Source: Allium sativum
Taxonomy: Eukaryota; Streptophyta; Magnoliopsida; Asparagales; Amaryllidaceae
Assembly: GCA_030737875.1 (NCBI GenBank)
Contig: CM060921.1
Coordinates: 404,900,192 to 404,964,191 of the forward strand
Direction of reading: 5' to 3'
DNA length: 64,000 nt
Shown: piece after piece, positions 11,105 through 23,215 of the stretch
How positions within the stretch are numbered: the first letter of the stretch is position 1
How the letters are laid out: every line of letters begins with the position of its first letter
Notes under the pieces: generated by a model
Seen by the model: the letters and a program-made list of their open reading frames with translations, nothing else
Databases searched by the model: none
What the model was told of the DNA's origin: nothing
Translations under genes and position numbers: made by a program

Positions 11105-12727
11105 ATGAGCCAGAAGCAAGCAAAGAAGCCACCATCTCTGAAGCCGAAAGGCACAAAGGACCACACCTCAAACAAAGACATAGGACTCTTCCTCCTGAGC
11201 CAAGCAAAGAACCTCCAATCCGACAACCCTAATCGCGCCCTACAACTAGCGACCCGGGCAAGAGAGTCTTTCGAAAAGGACTTTGAAAAGGAGAACCTAG
11301 ACCTAATAATGTGCCTCCACGTCCTGGCTTCCATACACTGCAAACTCAACCAGCACAACGAAGCCATCTCCATCCTCAAACATGCCAACACATTGATCCC
11401 AACGACATCGAAGTCCGAGCCCAGCTGCCTCGCCAAGTTCTGTGGCTGCATGCAGCTCGGCGACACCTACGCCACCCTTGGCCACATCCAGAACGCCATA
11501 AAGTGCTACTTATCGGGCCTCGACGTCCAAATCCAAGCCTTGGGGCCCAACGACTACCGAGTCGGTAACACCTACCGCTACATCGCCGAAGCCTACATCC
11601 AAGGATTGGAGTTCGACGAGGCGGAGAAGTTCTGCCTTAAAGCGCTGGAAATTCACAAAGAAGAAGGGCAGACGGCGGATAGAAGGCTTTTGGGCTTGAT
11701 ATGCGACATGAAGGGAAATTACGAGCAGGCCCTCGAACATTTGGTTTTGGCGAATTGCCAAGAGCCCGGTGTCGCTTCCATAGACTGCAGCATTGGCGAC
11801 ACTTATTTGTCTTTGTTGAGATACGATGAGGCCATCAGCTCTTATCAGAAGGCGCTTGCACATTTTAAAACCACCAAGGGAGATAACCATCATAGCGTGG
11901 CTTCCATTATCGTTCGTCTAGCGAATTTGTACAGTAAGATTGGGAAGAGTAAAGAATGCAAGGCTCACTGTGAGAGTGCTTTGAAGATATATGAGAATCC
12001 GAGTCAGGGCACGCCACGTGAGGACATTGCTAACGGGTTGACTGAAATTTCTGGTATATACGAGTCCATGGGTGAGCTAGATAAGGCAATAAGTTTGCTG
12101 AAGAAGGCGATAAAGATAAAGAACTCTCCAGCTATAGAGGCTCAGCTGGGGGTCATGCATTATATAAAAGGAGATTATAGGGAGAGTTATAGAGTGCTGA
12201 AGAGCGCTGTGGAGAAGGTGAGAGTGGAAGGAGGGAAGAAGCCTGCTTATTTTGGGATGATTTTGAACCAAATGGGACTGGCCTGTGTGGAGCTAGATGA
12301 AGTTAATGAGGCAATGGAGTTGTTTGAGGAAGCTAGGAATGTTCTTGAACATGAAAGTGGTCCTAATCATCCTGATACGCTTTCTGTGTGCAGCAATCTA
12401 GCCGGAACTTATGATGCAGCTGGGAGGTATATATGCATTTCTCTTTTTATTTTTACACTTCTTTGATATTGCGTGGCATTCATAAAATATAAACACAAAG
12501 AAACCTGTGTTACATGATTTTTCATTCATGATAGGTTGGAAGATGCGATCGAATTGTTGAAATATGTGGTGAGAACAAGAGAGGAGAAGTTGGAAAAAAC
12601 AGATATTGGAGAAAACAATGAGAAGGGAAGGTTGCTGTCGATGATGAGGGAGAAGGGAAGGAATGTGCATAGAAGAAATAGGTCGCTTGAAGAAATTCTT
12701 GCAGAAGACGGATTGGTGTTTAAGTGA
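11105..12727 (+). CDS. Kinesin light chain-related TPR protein (KLCR family)
   Basis: Two exons, 11105-12426 and 12535-12727. The donor is AG|GTAT and the acceptor ATAG|GT, giving a phase-2 intron of 108 bp and a protein of 504 residues. The N-terminus is Lys-rich (MSQKQAKKPPSLKPK). Degenerate 42-residue TPR units of kinesin-light-chain type then run from about residue 45 to 470, for example LNQHNEAISILKHA, LLRYDEAISSYQKAL and LDEVNEAMELFEEAR, with the PNHPDTL motif before the last repeat. The C-terminus ends with RNRSLEEILAEDG, matching the SLE-x-LL tail of plant KLCR proteins. Plant KLCR proteins bind microtubules and help anchor cellulose synthase-microtubule uncouplers and IQD scaffolds at the cell cortex. 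That role is taken from the family, not shown here. The tail between the last TPR and the SLE motif is unusually divergent. The ATG has A at -3. Confidence 0.93.
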
Positions 12728-13063
12728 TGATATAGTATAATGCATTGTTTACCAAATATGTACTAGAGTATATGATGTATCTGTTCTTGATAAACTGGCA
12801 AGAGGTGTAGTTATTTAAGGGATAATTATGCAATAACATCTACCTATAACCTTTGCAATATATCAGTTTTTGTTTTAATTATTTGTATCTTATGAATGTT
12901 GTAATTACCGTAAGGAAAGCTACAAAGAATGTCATACTGCAACATCAATGGCGGAAACTTAAGTTTGATCATAAAGTTTCTTTAGTTGCTACTTATCATA
13001 AATAATTCTTTTACTTGTTTCTGTATTTGATTTATGCTTATAATCGATCATCTATTGATGCGA
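12728..13063 (+). other. 3' flank of the KLCR gene
   Basis: AT-rich sequence that probably holds the 3' UTR and polyadenylation signals. Candidates include the AT-rich stretch gataattatgcaataac at about 12820. No other gene was seen before the small LTR element begins. Confidence 0.4.
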
Positions 13064-13068
13064 TTTAG

Positions 13069-13381
13069 TGTTGGAATGTAATTTGAAATAGTTTTTGCTA
13101 TTCGTGTTTAATGTTGATTCATGTATTCAAAATGTCCATTCAAGTGAAGAGTCGTGCCCATTCAGTGAAAAGTCGTGTCTATTCAGTGAATAGTCGTGTA
13201 TGTTGAAGTAAAAAAGTGTTTGTCTAAAGGGCCATGTCTATTTGTAAGGGTATTTAGTCACTATAAATATGTGGTCATTTTGTTATGTTGTTATAATAAG
13301 AAAGGAAGAAAGCACACAAGAAATTCAAAGTATTCTCTACTAAAAATAAGTATTCTTCTTCTAATTACTCTTCCTCTAACA
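13069..13381 (+). repeat. 5' LTR of the small element
   Basis: 313 bp, from TGTTGG to CTAACA. It holds three 20-21 bp tandem units of the type attcagtgaagagtcgtgtc. A TATA-like actataaatatg near 13260 is followed by the presumed transcript start and a CT-rich tail. Confidence 0.92.
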
Positions 13382-13384
13382 AAG

Positions 13385-13397
13385 TGGTACCAAAAGC
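13385..13397 (+). other. Primer binding site (tRNA-iMet-like)
   Basis: TGGTACCAAAAGC, four bases after the 5' LTR, resembles the usual initiator-Met site TGGTATCAGAGC with a few changes. Confidence 0.7.
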
Positions 13398-13499
13398 TGG
13401 TTAAAATTATGACATTTCAATTTCTTCTTTTGTCGTTTGTTCTCACAAAAGAAAATTTTGAATAACGGAGTAATAAAAAAAAAGTTGATTTCCAAAAGG

Positions 13500-14560
13500 T
13501 TATGTGAGATCTTTGAAAGTGGCTACAAATGGCCATAAGATATTAAATATATGGCGGAGAAAGAAAGAAAACCATTTACAAGTTTGAGATGGAAAGATCT
13601 TCAAACTCGTGTTGTGATGAGTGAGAACGTCGATGAAGAAGCATTGAGTCATATTAATGGAGAAAGTTTCGCAAAAGATTCATGAAAATTATTGAAAGAG
13701 CTGTATGCAAAGGTTGACACAAAATTGATAGAACAAGACAATTTAATTGTTAACAAAGAGAACGCGAAGAATATTGAGAAGGAGAAAGTTGTTGAAGCCG
13801 AAGTGCACATTGAAGAGGTTAAGTCAACCGATGACAAAAGATAATGAAAACAATATGAAATACGGGGATGTTGCAAACAAGTCTGAAGAAAGAAACAACT
13901 GATATTAAAGTTGACATTGTTACTGATTATGCAAAATATATTGGCATGCAAGAAAATGAAAGAAGTGGGAAAAGGTTGCAAAACAATGTTGATGCAAGCA
14001 AAATAGATAACAAAAAATTGGAGTAGGAAGAGACATTAAAGGATGGAAAATCTTGTGAAAAAAGCTCAAAAAAGACATCTATAGAATCTAACAAGACTGA
14101 AAACGTTGATCAGAGGCCTGATTCTATAAAAAGTACTCTTGACAATGTTGTAGAAATATCTGACTCTAAGAAATTTCCTAACGGAAAAATGGAGTCACCG
14201 GAACTTGTGAATATTGTCAAGGTAGGACCTAGTAATAGGAATAGGCCCCATTTCACTAAAAGGAAAAGGCAATTGTGAGTCGTTCGGGATTTTTATGTTG
14301 GCTGTGGTAGATGTGTTTTTGTTAAAAATAGAACGTTGAGTTCGGTAGTTGAACAAATGGAAAAATCTGAATGCAAGTGCATAAAGAGTGAGTTGGAAGC
14401 TGAGTAAACTACGAAATCTGTTGGTAATGATGTGAAGAATATCGTTAAGTATTATGAAGATGAAAATGAGAAAGGAAAGAGCTTTATTGGAGAGAAGATA
14501 TAACCTATGAAACTCGAGGCACCCAAGCGAAATAGAGTAAGAAAGAAAATTTCAAATTAA
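13500..14560 (+). pseudogene. Decayed Lys/Glu-rich reading frame of the small element
   Basis: The plus strand can be read as a protein-like text with scattered stops and frame changes. It contains words such as RWKDLQTRVVMSENVDEEA (about 13590), the charged run VEAEVHIEEVKSTDDKR (about 13790), NVDQRPDSIKSTLDNVV (about 14104) and a basic patch TKRKRQL (about 14258). Composition is very rich in Lys, Glu, Asn and Asp. No zinc knuckle, protease motif or other known domain is visible. It could be a degenerate gag or a captured host segment, and the sequence does not decide between them. Confidence 0.45.
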
Positions 14561-14567
14561 AAGGGAG
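14558..14567 (+). other. Polypurine tract of the small element
   Basis: The purine run AAAAGGGAG lies directly before the TGTTGG start of the right LTR, the expected plus-strand primer position. Confidence 0.8.
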
Positions 14568-14919
14568 TGTTGGAATGTAATTTGAAATAGTCTTTTGCTA
14601 TTCGTGTTTAATGTTGGTTCGTGTATTCAAAGTGTCTAATCAAATGAAGTGTCGTGTCCGTTCAGTGAAGAGTCGTGTCCATTCAGTGAAGAGTCATGTC
14701 CGTTCAGAAGAGTCATGACCGTTCAATGAAGAGTCGTGTTCGATGAAGTAAAAAGGCGTATGTTTAAAGGGTCATATCTATTTGTAAGGGTATGTAGTCC
14801 ACTATAAATATGTGGTCATTTTGTTGTATTGTAAGGAAGGAAGGAAGGAAGAAGGCAAGAAATTCAAAGTATTCTCTACTTAAATAAGTATTCTTCCTCT
14901 GATTACTCTTCCTCTAACA
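14568..14919 (+). repeat. 3' LTR of the small element
   Basis: 352 bp, homologous to 13069-13381. It has five instead of three copies of the 20-bp gttcagtgaagagtcgtgtc unit, which accounts for the 39-bp difference in length. Confidence 0.92.
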
Positions 14920-14924
14920 TTTAG

Positions 14925-17900
14925 AGTGTCTTTGTAGGTAAAAATAAAACCTATCCACTTGGAGATTTTTAGATCCATGTATACAACAAAGGTGCAAGTC
15001 CTTCATGAAAAGAAAGTAATTTGGATGTTTAAGGCAACAATTGATTCCAATATTGGGGAAGATGCTTTCACCAGTTTCAGGATAACTAATTGATCCCCAA
15101 GGAGGATAAATATTTAAAACTCCTTTACAACGAAGGATTCTTAAAGAAAAACTTGATGCTGCTTGAAAAATCTATTAGTTTATAAATCATGACTTTTCAA
15201 ATTTTCAAACAAGACATTTCTCTTTGACAAGCAATACCTAAGTGGGTGGTCATGCATGTTACAAAAGCTTTATTGTTCATTTTCAAATGCACATAAAAGG
15301 CTTTGACCTAAAGCATCTTTCAAGATTTTGCAATTCCTCATGCATCTTCTAAAAATAGTTTGATTCATCATCATTGCCAAAATGTTAGTGAGAAGACACA
15401 ACTCTTGATCAAAGAGCTATTGATTTATAAATCATGATCATTCAGCTATTTATTTGAGTTCCACACTTCTAACATGAGAACGGCTAATTACTCAAGCTTT
15501 AAAAAGTTTTAAACACTTAAAGTTTCACTAAAGATTGAATCAATTTCCAAAAAGAATTTCCAAAGATTCTCTCAAAAGTATTTCAGCTGGTTAAATTTAT
15601 TTGAATTAAACAAAAGTAGAGAATCATCACCTCGTAAGTAGAGATCAATCATATCATTGCATCCATAGTAAAGGATCATCACCTCGCAAGTAGAGGTCAG
15701 TCATATCATTCATCATAAACAGATGATCATTCACTCGCAAGTAGAAATAAGTCATATCATTGCATCCTAAGAAGAGAATCATTACCTTGTAGGAAAAGGT
15801 TGGTCAATAACAACATTCATAATCTAGTAAGAAAGTTTTCCTATCAGCATCTATAATACCCTCACCGGAGGGGGGATATCTTGTCATCAGACAAAATTAA
15901 AAGTCACCTATAAAGTTATAAGAATTCTGGCAAGATGCTGTCAACTGGATATGGTTATAAGTCTCAAGAAAGGGCACAAAAATTGAATGAGGATCAAGAA
16001 AATAATTAATTAAGCTACTATGATGGACAAATAATATTTTGTAGAACTACATGGATTAATGTGGTTCTTTAAGGTATAAATCTTTATACTTGGGAAAAGA
16101 TAGATTAGCGAAGGTAATTCATTACCAATGGGGTAAGAGGGAACAAAGGGGTATCGTTGAGAAGACAAGAGCAATCATAGTTATTTTAAGACTAAAGATA
16201 AGGTAGTTTTAAGAAAATTATTAGATTGCTTTATTAATAGCAGAATAAGTTGATAAAACGAAAGGAACTACTCCATTTAATGGTTGTGCAGTTAAACAAC
16301 CAGACAGAACTATCCAATTGCACAGTCAAATGGCATGATAAGTCAAATGGTTGAACGAAACTATTGATGAATGGTTAAACAGCCTAAAAGGCTGAGTAGG
16401 ATTTCTTTAGAAATTGGTTTAAGGATACCTGATTTTCAAGCTATTGAAATTTTCATTAAAAATTTCATAAGAAAGGAGTTTCTTGAAAGTACCTCCAATC
16501 AAGTATTAAAAAAACTAATTTTTACATATTTAAGTATTTTTCAATGAAATACATTTTTCTTTCAATTAATTTTCATATGATCCCTTCAATATTGGATGAA
16601 TTTTTTGTGCTTAACAGCTTTTGAATTCCTCTATGGTATGGTTTTCTAATTTCTATTTTCGGTGTTAGATGAATTAATAATACCTTTAATGGCTTTTTGA
16701 TTTGACAATTCATATGTTTCCTTATATGAATTTTTGATCCTGTTTTAATGATGATTTTTGATGGTTTACATGAGCAGATCAGGTTGGCTTCGGCGTGAAG
16801 TGGATTTGGTCGGGTTAGCCTGAATGTTTTTTTCTTGAGCGAATTTGGTCGGCTCTTCCTTAGGTAGGCTGGGTCAGCTCAAGCAGAAAATTTTCCCTAT
16901 CTTTCCCATAATCTAGTGGATTTTGGATGAATTTTAATTTCTCTATTTTGGATTAATATTTGATTCCCTGACTTTCACATTATTGAATAAATTTTTAATT
17001 GACTCATTTTTAGATGACTTTCTAGTTTCTAGTTAAATTACTTTCTTAAGTTGGATTCTTGATGCCTTTTTGACTTCTAACCACTTGAGGGCTTTCAGAT
17101 GTCTTCAAATAAATTTCTTATGATATATTGATAACTTTTGCATTTCATGATTTTTATTATGACTTGAATTTTGGACTTCTATATAGTTTTCCAAAATTCT
17201 TGATCTGAATATTTTCAGATGATTTTGGAGTAAGCTTTTGAATTATGCATAATTCTTGATTCAGACATGTTCAAGTAATTGATTTGATACCTAGCAATTT
17301 TATGGAATTTAATACCCGATTCGAGTGAATTTCTTATTGCTAAATATTTTCTAATCTTATTTATTTTCCCGTTGTGTAACTTCCTGATTTCCTGAGTTTT
17401 TCAGAATTATCTGATAGATTTATGGATGTCAAATGATTTTATGGATTTTCTACCCTTTGATTCAAATTCCTTTTGGTCATTATTGAATAAATAAAATGAC
17501 TAATTGAGTAGTAGGTAATTTTGTAATTGTCAAGCTTTCCTGAAATCCGCTATAAGATTATTACTATAGAAGTTCTAGTAGGTAAAACGAGGAATATCAT
17601 CCTTTCATGGCTTGGAACATGGAAGTTTACTTGACCTTTATAGGAATAAATGTTAACTACTTCCATTGATACAAGAAAACAATGTTATAAATAAATGCAT
17701 TATGAATAATAATTTTTCTCTAGAGCCAAGATGAAATGATGTATTTAACAGCAAATGAAATCATAAAAGTGCAGATTACTTGCTTAAGTTTTCGGTACTG
17801 CAAGAGTATGATGAAGCAAGCCAAATAAATGGTGTTAATTGAGCATCTAGCGTATCGTCAGCAATGGTTGACTTGAAAAATCAATGCTAACTCAACACAA

Positions 17901-18726
17901 GGGGGCTAGTGTTACATCATAATCCACTTCACTACAAAAGAAGTCGCTTTGTTTGAAGAAGGTCTTTGCATTTGCAAGAAAGAGTATTCATGACCTATAT
18001 TAACTGTGTCATCTTAATAAAGAATTTGAATTTTTTTTAACGGCTCGGAGATGTATCAATGACCTTCATCAATCGGCTAGAGAAAAGGATACTTTATTTC
18101 TTAGAATCCTACATAGTGCTTGAAGCAGTTGGCTTCGAGCCTTGAAGCAGTTTGATTCAAAGCACCTAGCTCCAAAGCCTTGAAACCCCTTTGTCATAAG
18201 GATCAAAACTATATTGTGTTTTTTTCACATGTAGAGATTACTCAAAACAGTTTGAAAGTCCTTTTCCTTCAGGTAAAGCTGGTAAACTCCTTTCAAAGTA
18301 GACCAAGTTGTTCCGAAAGGTTTAAAGCAGTAGACTGCATTACGAACATGGCATCACGCCAAGAAATAAAGAATTCAATGCCACCCATAACATTTGAAGT
18401 CTTTCTCTTCAAAACCGACGTATTCAGAGAAATCTTCCTAATGGTAAAGAAACGTTATACCAAAGCAAGGGCCTACATAGCAAAAGCCTATGAGGCCATA
18501 TTACTCTGAGGTACAGGCACGCGAGAACAGTACTAATTGGAAACAGAGCCTTTGAAACTTGTTATTTGGAAATTAAAGCCTTCGAAGCAATATACTTTGA
18601 AGCGAGAATCTACGAAGTCGCATATTCAAAGCAAGTAACTTAAGGAATCATAGCTATACACCTATACATCACCTTCCTGCTCGTAGACTCCTTCTACATT
18701 TCAAAACAAGTTCAAGACAGCATCCA
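14925..18726. other. Unassigned AT-rich region left of the copia element
   Basis: No gene or complete element was recognised. It contains a minisatellite at 15618-15807. At about 18110-18640 there are scattered related words such as gccttgaagcagt and tcgaagc, and an open frame at 18180-18509 without a domain or a credible start. The region was continuous with 25482 onward before the copia insertion. Confidence 0.4.
15618..15807. repeat. Minisatellite, about 52-bp unit, 3.5 copies
   Basis: Units contain gatcatcacctcgcaagtag followed by gtcagtcatatcattgcatc, with substitutions and small indels between copies. Confidence 0.85.
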
Positions 18727-18731
18727 AGAAC

Positions 18732-19287
18732 TGTTGTGAAGGAATTTTGATTCAAGACCGCTCAAATCAAAAATCCCCAACGCCACGGAAAACGAGATCG
18801 TGGTAATAGTGCAAAAACAACCAATCGAACAATCTCAATCTTATCCAAGCCAATCACAATCACCAAATAATGGAAATAATAGAGCAATAACGAGAAACTA
18901 AATCACACAGGGATTTATAGTGCTTCCACCGACGTCTTGTCAGTATACGTCAACTTTAAGAAAGAAACTTTTATTAATATCAATAGAAGAGTACAAGAGA
19001 TTGATTACAATGATCAAATTTACTAGAAAAATTTGATTTTGTGGAGAAAAGAATTGAAGAAGATTAGGATTGTCAAAACCCTAATTAGAATAAATCTTGA
19101 TCTAATCTCTTGATTTTTCCTATCTCCTTTTGGATTTGATGTAGCTTATATAGGCATAGAAAAGTATATGGAAATTCCCAAAATTTCCTCCAGATCCGAA
19201 ATATTCTCCAGATCCAAAATACCATCCAGATCCAAAATATCCTCCAGATCCAAAATATTCTCTACAATAGTATCGCATACTTCAACA
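18732..19287 (-). repeat. 3' LTR of the copia element
   Basis: 556 bp. It holds four copies of a 17-bp unit of the type cctccagatccaaaata (about 19186-19260), against five in the other LTR. Confidence 0.93.
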
Positions 19288-19296
19288 CTCCACCTC
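19288..19296 (-). other. Polypurine tract of the copia element
   Basis: The minus strand reads GAGGTGGAG directly before the 3' LTR start. Confidence 0.75.
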
Positions 19297-19607
19297 GATA
19301 CTATATCCATCTACATCACAACCTTCAATGCACCCAAGCATTTCCTTCTATCTTCAATCAAGAAAGCTTGAATGCTTCTCCAATGAACTCCGGCATAGCC
19401 ACCGCCCATTGCACTTCACTAACGAGTTCAGGCATAGCCCCCACCCGTCAATAAAGTGTTGAAACATCCAACTCCTAAACCAGTCCCACCGAAAGACAAT
19501 GTACTCGGGAGTGAAAACGAGTACTTACCATGAAGATAGAACAACAACCTCTCACCGATACTCTTCTACACCCAAGTTTCTCTCTCAACTGTGCCACCTC
19601 GTGGCAC

Positions 19608-21396
19608 CTAGCATCTCTCCAAGCGAATTAAGTTCGAGCAATGCTCGAACTTCCCAACCGGCAATGTCTTAGTGAACATGTCCGCCGCGTTATCCTTTGT
19701 GTGCACTTTCCAAAGGCATACTTGCTTGTCTTCGTCCATGGCTACTAGAAATGACTCTCTCACTTCAATATGCTTCGTTCGTGAGCTAAACGCCAAATTC
19801 TCCGCCAAATGTATAGCACTTTGGCTATCACATCGAACATCAATACTCTCATGTTCGAAACCCAAGTCACACAATAGTCGCTTCAAATAGAGTGTCTCCT
19901 TTGCCACTTCCACAGCGGCTATCAACTCCACCTCTGTAGTGGATAAAGCAACTACGGTCTGCAATCTCGATCTCCAACTAATGGTCGTACCACCAAGTGT
20001 GAAGACATATCCGGAAGTTGATTTCCTCCGATCCCTATCACCGGCGTAGTCCGAGTCACAATAACCAACTAACTTGCAACTCAATCCATCACTACCACCA
20101 AAAACAAGACCATGAGATGTTGTGCATTTCAAGTATCTCAATATAGCCTTCATGGCTTCCCAATGCGATTTCCCCGGATTAGCCATATACCGACTAACCA
20201 CCCCGACGGCATTTGTAATATCGGGCCTTGTACACACCATGGCATACATTAAGCTACCAACCGCACTTGCATATGGCACCTTTGCCATATAAGCCTTGTC
20301 TTTCTCTCCGATAGGTGATCCCTTATCCGAAAGCTTCATATGTAAAGGTAACGGTGTATTTAACGCCTTTGCATTCTCCATGTTAAACCGGCAAAGCACT
20401 TTCTTAATGTACTCCTTTTGAGTCAATCTCAACTCAAAACGCTTTCGGTCCCTTACAATCTCCATGCCCAAGATCTTCTTTGCATCTCTAAGGTCTTTCA
20501 TCTCGAACTCCGCCTTTAATTTCTTTCAACTTGTTGATTTCTGCTTTGTCCTTAGAAGCAATGAGCATATCGTCCACATACAAGAGTAAATACACCCAAC
20601 AATCATTTCCTAACCTCTTGAAGTAAACGCAAGCATCCTTGATGCTTCGATGGAAGCCACTTTCAAGCATGAAATGATCAAATCTCTTGTACCATTGCCT
20701 AGGTTATTGCTTCAAACCATATAGTGATTTCTTCAACTTGCAAACTAGTTCTGACTTACCTTCTACAACAAACCCTTCCAGTTGCTCCATGTAGATGTCT
20801 TCATCCAAGCCTCCATGCAAGAAGGCGGTTTTCACATCTAGTTGCTCCAACTCCAAGTCGTAAATAGCAACTAATGCAAGTAGTATCCGGGTAGAAGTAT
20901 GCCTCACAACCGGTGCGAAGATCTCATCATACTCCTTTCCTTTTCTCTATGCAAACCCCTTAGCCACTAGCCTAGCTTTGTATCTTCCATCGTCCTTCAC
21001 CTTATATATCCATTTGCACCCAATAGCACGGTTTCCTTGAGGAAGTGGAACCAACTCCCAAGTCTGGTTCTTCATCAACGATTGCATCTCTTCCTCCATG
21101 GCGCAAATCCACTTCGAGCTATCACTCGAACCCATGATGTCATCAAGGTCCATCGGCTCATTTTGGACTACATGAAGAGCATAGTTCAAATTCTCACAAA
21201 AGCTAAGATAGTTCCAATCACCATATCTTTCGGGTGGCCTTATAGCACGCCGACCAACCCGAGTAGCAATACCATCACCCGGTCTTCCTTCAGCTCCACC
21301 TTGAACTGAATCTTCTCTAGGCTCGTGCACATCGCCAACACTACTAGAGGAATCCTGTGGACTATGTGATGTAACATCAACCGATTCACCTCGCAA
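19608..21396 (-). pseudogene. Copia reverse transcriptase and RNase H, broken
   Basis: RT begins near WELVPLPQGNRAIGCKWIYK (about 21060). It continues through LDVKTAFLHG (about 20830) and the catalytic YVDD (about 20590), then RNase H with CDSDYAGD, STSGYVFT, CDSQSAIHLAEN and KHIEVR, and ends at 19608. A TAG stop after AKGFA (about 20947) and a TAA after YGLKQ (about 20704) are in frame with their surroundings, so they are nonsense mutations. A frameshift near 20500 separates RT from RNase H. In RNase H the usual STAEAE reads STTEVE, which keeps one acidic residue. This part normally copies the element RNA and removes the RNA strand, and here it cannot be translated whole. Confidence 0.92.
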
Positions 21397-22091
21397 GCAC
21401 CTCCAACAACTCTACTCTCTCTAGGTCTGAAAGTGGGAATAACTTCCTTCTCCTTTGATTCACCATGAACCAAATCCGGAACATCCGATGAGCCTTCGTT
21501 CTCCTTGAACATAGTCGATTCATCAAAAGTAACATGACGAGAAACCATAGCCTTCTTCGTTTTCGGATTCCAAATCCGATAGCCTTTGACGCCATCCATA
21601 TATCCGAGAAAAATCCCTTTGAAAGCTCTAGGCGAGAGCTTATCATTCCCCGGATCATGCACATAAACAGGACTGCCAAATACACGAAGATAACTCAAGT
21701 CAATGCTCTTCCCTTTCCACACTTCCTCCGGAATTTTGTTATCAATAGCCGAGCATGGAATTCGATTAATAATATGCACCGCGGTTGACAAAGCTTCGGC
21801 CCAAAATCCCTTAGACAAACCCGATGTCAATCTCAAGTATCGAGCTTTCTCTAGTAGAGTTCGGTTCATTCTCTCCGCCACTCCATTAGATTGCGGATCT
21901 CCCGGTGTAGTAAAATGCCTCTGAATACCATGGTGCTTGCAAAAATTCAGAAACTCTCCGGAAACATACTCGCCGCCATTATCGGACCTAAGAACCTTCA
22001 AAGATTTTCCACTCTCATTCTCAACAAGAGCCTTCCATTCTTTGAATCTTGCAAATGCCTCCGACTTGGCCTTCATTACATACACCCAAAC
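21397..22091 (-). pseudogene. Copia integrase, C-terminal part
   Basis: Continues the integrase catalytic core after the inserted segment, with the second acidic residue in VLRSDNGGEY and the Glu in GVAERMNRTLLEKAR. The SRAFKGIFLGY-like region KLSPRAFKGIFLGYMDG and the RHVTFDE motif follow. The reading frame changes near 21380-21400, so the link to RT is broken. The upstream part of the same domain lies at 23250-23400. Confidence 0.9.
22058..22091. repeat. Left copy of a 34-bp direct repeat flanking the insertion
   Basis: It covers the integrase codons for VWVYVMKA and their upstream flank on the minus strand. It matches 23216-23249 with three differences. Confidence 0.9.
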
Positions 22092-23215
22092 TGTTGACAC
22101 ATTTTTTTGGCAAAAGCTGTCACACATAGAATTCCTGAATGATAACACGCTCGAGCAATGGAAACGACGTCAGAAGACATTGAGAGATTTGGTCAAAATC
22201 ACATCCTCAACATAAACAGGCCCGAAACTCCTATCAGACGACCTTTTTTGGGTTCGAAAACGGCGATTACGGAGCTAAGCTCTGTAAAATTTGTAGATCT
22301 CTGAGTTAGCTTCAGTTTGAGCTTCGGTTTGGCTCAATCGTACTTACGGTTTGAAAGTTATGTCTGTTTCCGTAAACTGGTGTAAACTGGCAATTTCCTG
22401 GATAAAGCAACGAAGCAGCACACGATCGAAGTATGAATCACGCACCCTCGGATCGCCCCTCATCGGATCGCCCCTCATCGGATCGCCCTCCTCAGACCAC
22501 GAACCGTCCGTGGTACATCTCACGATCTGACCCGATCGCCAGCACTTCACTCCAGCTTCACTATGCCGCTCACGACCAGACTCGGCTCGTGATAGCCATA
22601 TCACGATCCGACCCATGACCACGATCCCACCCATGACCACGATCCGACCCCATGATCGCGATCCGAACTTCCGACCTGCAGATACGCTCCCTGTTTTGAC
22701 CTATTCTCATGCCACATCTTGCTCCTATTACCCTGGATCGTGTGCCACGTACCCCACCACGATCCGATCCCCGCACCTGCTCCTGCGCAGCTTGTTCTGA
22801 CCTATTCTCAAGGCTATTTTCACTCCAACTTGCATGGATCTTATTACACATGTCATATGACGATTTGAAGATGATATCAGGACGTTTTCCACCACATTTC
22901 GAGATTTTTGGGATGCGTGCCATGTGTCCCATGAACCGCCTTCAGGAAACAGCTATAAATACACCATTTGAAGGCATTTTCAAGGAGTTTTGGCCATTCT
23001 TCTTCACTGCTTCCACCATTACTGAAGTGCAAGGATTTTGCACCCTTTTTCACATAAATTCTCCTCTTCTAATATCAATTAACACACGGATTGTGTGATT
23101 GCATGTAACTGATTCTTGCAATCTGTCAGTATAACAATAAGATTATAAAGTGGACGTAGGCTACATCTACAGCCGAACCACTATAAAAACCTTGTGTGTT
23201 ATTTCCTCTTTATTT
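22092..23215 (+). mobile_element. 1124-bp LTR-like insertion within copia integrase
   Basis: It begins TGTTGACACA. Near its right end it has the segment gtggacgtaggctac, then gccgaaccactataaaaacc and ttgtgtgtta, which is typical of the R/U5 part of plant copia LTRs on the plus strand. It contains short tandem repeats at 22449-22490 (tcggatcgcccctca) and about 22605-22650 (gacccatgaccacgatcc). It does not end in CA, and its direct repeats are 34 bp rather than 5. It may therefore be a fragment of an LTR placed by a template switch or by break repair rather than a normal integration. Confidence 0.65.

Larger units (their letters stand above)
13069..14919 (+). mobile_element. Complete small non-autonomous LTR retrotransposon
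   Basis: The element starts TGTTGGAATG and ends CTCTAACA. It is flanked by the perfect 5-bp duplication tttag (13064-13068 and 14920-14924). LTRs of 313 and 352 bp enclose 1186 bp. The internal region starts with a tRNA-Met-like primer site and ends with a purine tract directly before the right LTR. No protease, integrase or reverse transcriptase is present, so movement must have used enzymes of another element. The LTR ends and primer type suggest Ty1/copia, by inference. It inserted about 340 bp downstream of the KLCR stop codon. Confidence 0.9.

Noticed and set aside
11083..11893. Minus-strand and alternate-frame open frames of 60-127 codons inside the KLCR gene
   Set aside because: They are shadows of a conserved plus-strand coding sequence and have no domain of their own.
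15618..15807. CRISPR-like spaced repeats
   Set aside because: Repeats and between-repeat parts are both variants of one 52-bp unit, so it is an ordinary minisatellite in plant DNA.
17931..17947. cactacaaaagaagtcg, resembling a CACTA terminal repeat
   Set aside because: No matching inverted end or 3-bp duplication was found downstream of the CACTA exons, and a short match like this is expected by chance.
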